Part shown: positions 58,402 to 64,000 of the stretch, one piece after another
Numbering within the stretch: the stretch's first letter is position 1
Layout of the letters: every line of letters begins with the position of its first letter
Assembly (NCBI GenBank): GCA_001600455.1
Contig: BCKC01000005.1
Location: 2,914,001-2,978,000, forward strand
Length of the DNA stretch: 64,000 bases
DNA from: Endocalyx cinctus
Lineage: Eukaryota > Ascomycota > Sordariomycetes > Amphisphaeriales > Apiosporaceae
Reading direction: 5' to 3'
Program-made: the position numbers and the translations under genes
The notes under the pieces: model-generated
Told to the model about the DNA's origin: nothing
Database searches by the model: none
The model's input: the letters and a program-made list of their open reading frames with translations, nothing else

Positions 58402-61400
58402 TCATATTCCCAACTGGGAGTTATTGAGATAATGAGAACCCCCAGCACACCGGTACCCTCCTCCTTCTTTAATCCATCTAAACCCCGCGGGGCAGATTCC
58501 CAAATCTCTAATCTTCTTCTGAATAGCCTCTTCTTTTCTTTTCCTCCTCTCCCTCTCCTCTCTTGCCTTTCTCAACTTATCTTCCGCCTCTCTTTTCGCT
58601 TTTAGAGCGATTTCCATTCTTCTCCGCTCTTCTTTTATCTTCCGTTCGATCTCCTCGCGTCGCTTTTCCTCCGCTTCTCTCTTTTCATTTTCTAGTCTTT
58701 GGAGTTCTTCACGTCTGGCCTCCTCGGCTTTCTTTTCGATTTCGTACGCGCGTTGTTGGTCCGCTATAAACTCTTCTTTAACTCGTTCAAGGGTTCTGTT
58801 CGCTGCGATGTTCTGTTGCAGCTCGTTCCACGTCTCATCAGATACTCCTGGGTCTCTCTGTGGCGCAACAGTGTCGACGTGCCGTTCTCTCTTGACTTCA
58901 GCTTCTGGCTCCACTCTGTCTGGTGGATTATCTGCTCTTACGTTGGATTTGGTTGAAATAGATGCTGAATTCTGAGGAGGAACTGTTGGTGGAACTTGAG
59001 TCCTTGTAAGCGAAGAATTTAGCTTCATCAGCTCTTTTAGACTCATAGAGTCGTCCGAGGCTTCGTTCCTAGCCTTCTGCGACTTAAGCTTCTTCTCTAA
59101 ATGCCGCAAGATATCGTCTGCGTTTACCTCGAGGTCCGGCGCCGTTGTATTTGCAAATGCGTCCGAGCAGATACCCTTGGCGATATTTTTCACGTCTCGA
59201 CCATTTCCCCACGACTTAAGCTTGGAAAGTTCCGCAAACAGATCATACATATGCTGGCGTTCGATAGACGCGATATTACCAATTGGTGGCCTCATTTCTA
59301 TCCCCTCCTTCTTTATCTCTCGCTCTAACAATTCAAGGCATTTATCCGGGTCCATATTCTCAAAAGCTACTTCCTCTGGGAACCTACTAGAAAGACCAGG
59401 ATTGATCTGTAGCAGCTGGTCGATTTGCTGAGTATAACCAGCGAGGATAACTACCAATTTGCCCATATAATTCTCTTTAGTCAAGCAATCGACTAGTTCA
59501 TTGACAGCCTCTTTGCCGAAGCCACCATCGCAGAAGCGATATGCTTCATCGATGAAAAGAACTCGGCCTAGGGCCTCAGTCAGCTTTTCCTTCACCTTTG
59601 GTCCAGTTTGACCGACGTATTGGCCTATAAGGTCGGACGCCGAGCATTCAACATAGCAATCGGAACCCAGAATTCCCATCTGGTAGTAGAGCTTGCTAAT
59701 CTTACGGGCAACTGTAGTTTTCCCAGTTCCTAAATGAAATTTTGATTAGTTACATTATCGGCAGTGTAGTCTGATGTATAGTTAATTTGCTTACCTGGAG
59801 GACCCTTGAACAAGAAGTTGAAAGGGATCTGTGTTCGCGGGTCTTTTTGACGCGTCTTCATATTCTTCGCGATTCGTTGATACTTCTCTAGCTGTTTAAT
59901 CAGTGATTCACAACCAACAATGTCGGCGAATAAGTCTCTGCAGCTAATGTCGGCATCACCATTGGCTTTGTCGTAGTCTTCATTGAAATCTTGAGGAACG
60001 AAGGTTATATGTGGCTCAATGTTGTTTACGCTGGTAGCAGAGGCTCGCTTTTGCTCCAGCTCTTTAGCGCGCGAGATTATATTTTCCACAGCGCCGGCAT
60101 TGCCAAAATTTGGGCGGTCTCGCTCTCTAGCGAGTACCGTGATAGCAACGTTTTTCGCATCCTCTGTCGCCTTGAGCCCTTGTTTCTTGAGCTTTAAGTC
60201 CAGAACCCGCATTAAGTCCGCGTCGTTGAAATCCTCAAAGTAGAAGGCATCAGAAAGCCGGAATCTCCTTTTTAAGCCCGGATTGGAGTGGTTCATCATA
60301 TCTTCCATCTGTTCCTGATACCCAAGTAAAAGGACGCATAGGTCCTCTCCGGGGGTATTCTGCACCTCGGCCACGATGGTGTCAATGACGGCAGTCTTGA
60401 AAGGATCCTTTTGACCACCACCAACTCTTCCACCTGCATCAAGGCCGTAGGCTTCGTCTATCAGAAGTACCTTTCCTGCGGCAGCTTTCAAAATTTGTCT
60501 GGTGTTCTCTTCTGACTGCCCTAGTGCTGATCCTATAAAATCACTCGGATTCTTGACGACGACTAGAACTAGCAATCAGCAATGGAAGGCGAGGAAACAA
60601 TATTTTTCTCTTGCATAGATACGTACCCTCTCGTTTCGACAATAAGCCCATGTCGGCTAGAATCGAACCGTATAACTTGGCAACTGTAGTTTTCCCAGTT
60701 CCAGGTGAGCCAAGAAACACACGGTGAAGGGTGAATCCAGTGGGCTCTAATTCGTTCAGTTCTCGGTGGTAGTTTCGTTGAGTTGCATCGACAAGAGCTT
60801 GTACCGAAGCCTTGACCTTTTCCAGGCCTATCAAAGACTGAAGCTCTTTCCAGGCAGCGCTGCTTTTGATCGCCCCGCTTGGCTCAAGGCCTATGAGGTC
60901 TTCTTTTGAGAAGTACAAATCGTCTGGCGACTTCCCTGCGACTCGCTCTCTTTGTAGCCTCGAGGCTTGTCGTTCTGTGACTTGTGCCCAAACGTTCTCC
61001 AGAGCACGCGCATTCCCGTACCCTTCCGCCCCTCTCCTCCGTCCAAGGCGTTTGATCAGTATTCTCGCATACAGACCATACCCGCCATTCTCGAGAATAG
61101 CCCGGCCAGAATACTTGTTCTTGATCATCGAGTTCAGCATGGATAATAGCTCCGAGTCGGAATAATCAGCAAATGTAAGCCTAAACGGCATTCTGCTGTC
61201 AAACCCAGGATTGTGTTCAAAAAATTTCTCCATCTCTTTGACATACCCCGCGAGGATAAACGCAATTGTCCCTCGACGATCTTCAATTTCCGTCAAGATA
61301 TAATCTAGGACATTTTTTCCGGCAAAATTGTTTCCCGAGGCGAGTTGATATGCCTCATCGATGAAAAAGACGCCTCCATTTGCCTTCGCGAGCCCATCAA

Positions 61401-64000
61401 TGATCTTCTTAGCTCCAGCAACGCCTTCGTTTGCTAGTCCGGAACCTGTAATCTCTACAAAATCTTTCCCGGATAAAGCATTCATGGAGGCGAGGAAGCG
61501 CGCATAAATTCGTGCGACAGTTGTTTTGCCTATAATACGTGGTAAGAAAGAGTAGTTTGTCATAAACTTCTTCAGTTGGGGCATGTCCTACCTGTGCCTG
61601 GGTTTCCTAGCATCACCATTCCTAGTCTCTCCTTCTTCATATCAAGGCCTTGTCTTGCTACGGTCTCGATTTTGGCCTTGATATCGAGGAATTTCCCTTT
61701 GACTTCTTCCAATCCTGTAAGTGCCATCAAGTCATCGATGGCGTCGTTGGATGCACACTCAACAGTCTTCTGCCGCTCCCATTCTATTTCTGACGTGCTC
61801 TTAGGAAGAGATGGTTGCGACTGCTCTACAGGTGCCGAAAATTTGTCATTTTCCGTATCTCGAGGCTGAGTGGTATCGCTATTACTATTGGTAGTGGTAG
61901 TAACGGGAGGGGCTTGAGACGGTGGGGAGGTCTTCGGAGGCGTCTGCCGCAATGTATGATGTCGCACAGCCTCCAAGTCGCGTTTCTTCTGCTCTACCGC
62001 ACGTGCTCTTTCCTCCGCTAACTTCTTCTCTTCGGCTTCCTCCCTAATTATTCGGATTTGCATATCGAGATCCGCCATATTCAAATCATGCTTCACTTTC
62101 GCGTTCAGTCGATTATCCTGAATCTTTTTGTCCCTCTCTAATATTTGGTCATCCCGATAGTCTTCCACATCGCAAACTTTGCACCTTTGGGTCCTTTGTG
62201 TAGCATAGCAAAGCTGCTTTAGTGCATGTCCTCGGGGACACTTAAAATCGACGATTTTTTGACAACGAACTTTCGAGTGATCAGTGCGATAATGGCAACT
62301 CTTTTCGCATGTATGTACCCCGCAGCTCATAGGTTGGTTGCTGTATATTCTCTTAGCATCAAGTTGTTAAAAAAATACAACATGAGAGACTTACCAAAGC
62401 TCCTTACATCCGCCATCTGGGCACTCTCTATCGAAGTCTTCGGGTAGACGTAAGATCGCACTCCTTGTAGGATGCTGTTCGCATTTCACTGGAATTCCAT
62501 CATATACATGATTTTTGGCTTTGAGCATATCAATGAAACGTTTCCATAATGACCCCCCCTTTTTGGAGGCTGTGAATGTCTCTGCATTCCCAATTAATAT
62601 GAGGCCATTTCTAGCCCGAGAAATCAGCACATTAAGTCGTTCTGGAGCTGACATGAAGCCTATATCCCCATTTCTGTTGCTCCTAGTCAGTGACAAGATG
62701 ATAATCTCACTTTCATCGCCTTGGAAGTTGTCTGTACCTTGTCAATATATTTGAACAAGTTAATGAGACTACAAAGCTTCTAACTTACCTATCGTAGATA
62801 TCCTAACCTTTGGTTTATTAACTTGAGCTGTTCCCGAAGGCATCAAACCCGCCCGAACAAGGTCATGTGAGTCAAGGTCATTTAGAACCGGGTCATTGTC
62901 TTTGCTCAGTTCATCTCTCAGAAGGCAGAGTTGACCAAGGTAAGGCGTCAAAATGGTAATCTTCTCTGAAGGCATATCGATGTCTTGTTGGCTGAGATAG
63001 CGTAAGCATTTTATCGCCATGCTTATCTCATACGGGTTCTTTTTTGTCGAAGGAGATGTTCCATCTTTCCAATCGCATACATTGTGTATTTGTTCTTCTG
63101 GATGTTGGTGGTTTAAGAAGATGATATAATCTTGTAGCCCTTTAACACCGGGTCGATTCTTCGTGCTATCGGCATCGACGAGGTTCGGGTATGTCAATTC
63201 TCTCACGAAGTTGGATATTTCAGGACGCATCCGGTGCTGTTGGTTCAACGTGGTGTGGGGATACTCCTTAATGATGAGCCTTTCCAGGAGCGATCGATTG
63301 AGGTCGTAGCCATCGCCTTTCTCTACGCTGAGAGCGAAGTTAACTCTCGGTCGTAGCTGCTGGTGGTCTCCGATAAGGATGAGCTGTTTTGTATCCGGTC
63401 CCAAAGCCGTCAAAATGTGGCTCTCGAGTATTTCCCCTGCCTCTTCCACAAGAACTACTCCAGGACGTGCTGAATTCAGCATTTGCACGTACTTCGCCGC
63501 AGCCGTCGTAGTGCAAGCAATAATGCGCTTTGATTTGAGGACGGTCAGCTCCTTTACCGAATATACAGCCGTGATCATTCTGAGTTTCTCATTATAGCGA
63601 CGTCCGGCAGATTTAACTGCGTCCAGCCTTTCTTTAATGATGTCCTGCTCCCATTGACGGTACAATATGTTTCGCTCGTGTGCTTTGATATTCCAAACCT
63701 CAGGATACTTCTGTGATACCTTCTTGAACGGTGCTGCATCTTTTCCTCGGCGCCATTTATCTAACAGATAAAAGGTGCCATCGATTGATTTTCCCTTCTT
63801 CCCGACTTGCACTGTTCCATCTCTTTGTGTTGGTACTTCAAATGCGGAGTAAAAAGGTGGACCCTCGGTCAGAAATTCGAGATATTCAAGGAGGTCATGT
63901 TTCGTAACAGCCTGCTGTTCCAAGCCAGAGAATGCCTGTTTTAGACTCTCGCCTTCATCCTGAGCTTCTCGTTTCATCCAGTCGAGGATGTTGCGTTGCT
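58402..64000 (-). CDS. ZNFX1/Hrr1-like SF1 helicase fused to NFX1 zinc finger and three CbxX/CfxQ AAA+ modules, partial (N terminus off window)
   Basis: A single very large gene whose start lies beyond the right edge. Exons: 64000-62789, 62731-62395, 62340-61592, 61529-60627, 60562-59795, 59729-58402. Order: UPF1-type SF1 helicase with VVLVEEAGE (motif II), LILIGDHQQLRP (III), LNQQHRMRPEI (IV), ISTIDNFQGDE (V) and RLNVLISRARNGL (VI). A Cys/His-rich NFX1-type finger follows (CKELCNQPMSCGVHTCEKSC), then a coiled, charged linker. Next come three AAA+ modules, with Walker A GNPGTGKTT, GSPGTGKTT, GPPGTGKTT and Walker B FFIDEAYQL, LLIDEAYGL, LFIDEAYRF. The end is a Glu/Lys/Arg-rich coiled coil and a short CPAGFRWIKEGGGYRC motif. 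Relatives Hrr1 and ZNFX1 act in RNA silencing or antiviral sensing; this role is inferred. Confidence 0.93.

Noticed and set aside
1..64000. CRISPR array or prokaryotic operon structure
   Set aside because: No regular repeat-spacer pattern; spliced genes with GT..AG introns show nuclear fungal DNA.

Overview
The window is nuclear DNA from a filamentous ascomycete (Pezizomycotina; a Sordariomycete is likely but not proven). The evidence is spliced genes with 50-160 nt GT..AG introns, heterokaryon-incompatibility (HET) proteins, a fungal STAND/NB-ARC protein, cytochrome P450s, a Zn2Cys6 transcription factor, a QDE-2-type Argonaute, an intron-bearing nuclear tRNA-Glu and a piggyBac relic. GC-rich coding blocks alternate with AT-rich, gene-poor stretches of 0.6-2.3 kb that hold microsatellites, homopolymers and small repeats.

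Layout. 0-7.3 kb: NB-ARC receptor running off the left edge, a CYP52-like P450 and a HET protein. 7.5-17.5 kb: alkaline ceramidase, Rid-family protein, NUDT15-like Nudix hydrolase, nucleoside-phosphorylase-fold protein with a myristoylation-like N terminus, and a short-chain dehydrogenase. 18.5-23 kb: Zn2Cys6 regulator, second HET protein, a SINE-like fragment and tRNA-Glu(CTC). 23.8-33.6 kb: secreted bacterial-type solute-binding protein, second P450, sugar transporter, divergent flavin amine oxidase with a peroxisomal signal, and an orphan gene. 35.7-44.1 kb: SRR1-domain protein, secreted BBE-type flavoprotein, amidohydrolase and Gfo/Idh/MocA oxidoreductase. 44.5-50.3 kb: internally deleted piggyBac transposase, xylitol-dehydrogenase-like enzyme, quinone-oxidoreductase-like enzyme and a kelch pseudogene, the last two bracketed by a 26-bp direct repeat. 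52.8-64 kb: Argonaute, then a very large gene running off the right edge that joins a ZNFX1/Hrr1-like SF1 helicase, an NFX1-type zinc finger and three CbxX/CfxQ-type AAA+ modules.

The most interesting unit is the right end. An Argonaute with a complete catalytic tetrad lies next to, and on the same strand as, a ZNFX1/Hrr1-like helicase with a triple AAA+ array. Hrr1 in fission yeast and ZNFX-1 in C. elegans act with Argonautes in small-RNA silencing, so a functional link is plausible but is only inference here. Many other genes are oxidoreductases and catabolic enzymes, but no polyketide, peptide or terpene synthase is present, so I do not call a secondary-metabolite cluster. Gene models were spliced by eye from reading frame, splice sites and family motifs.
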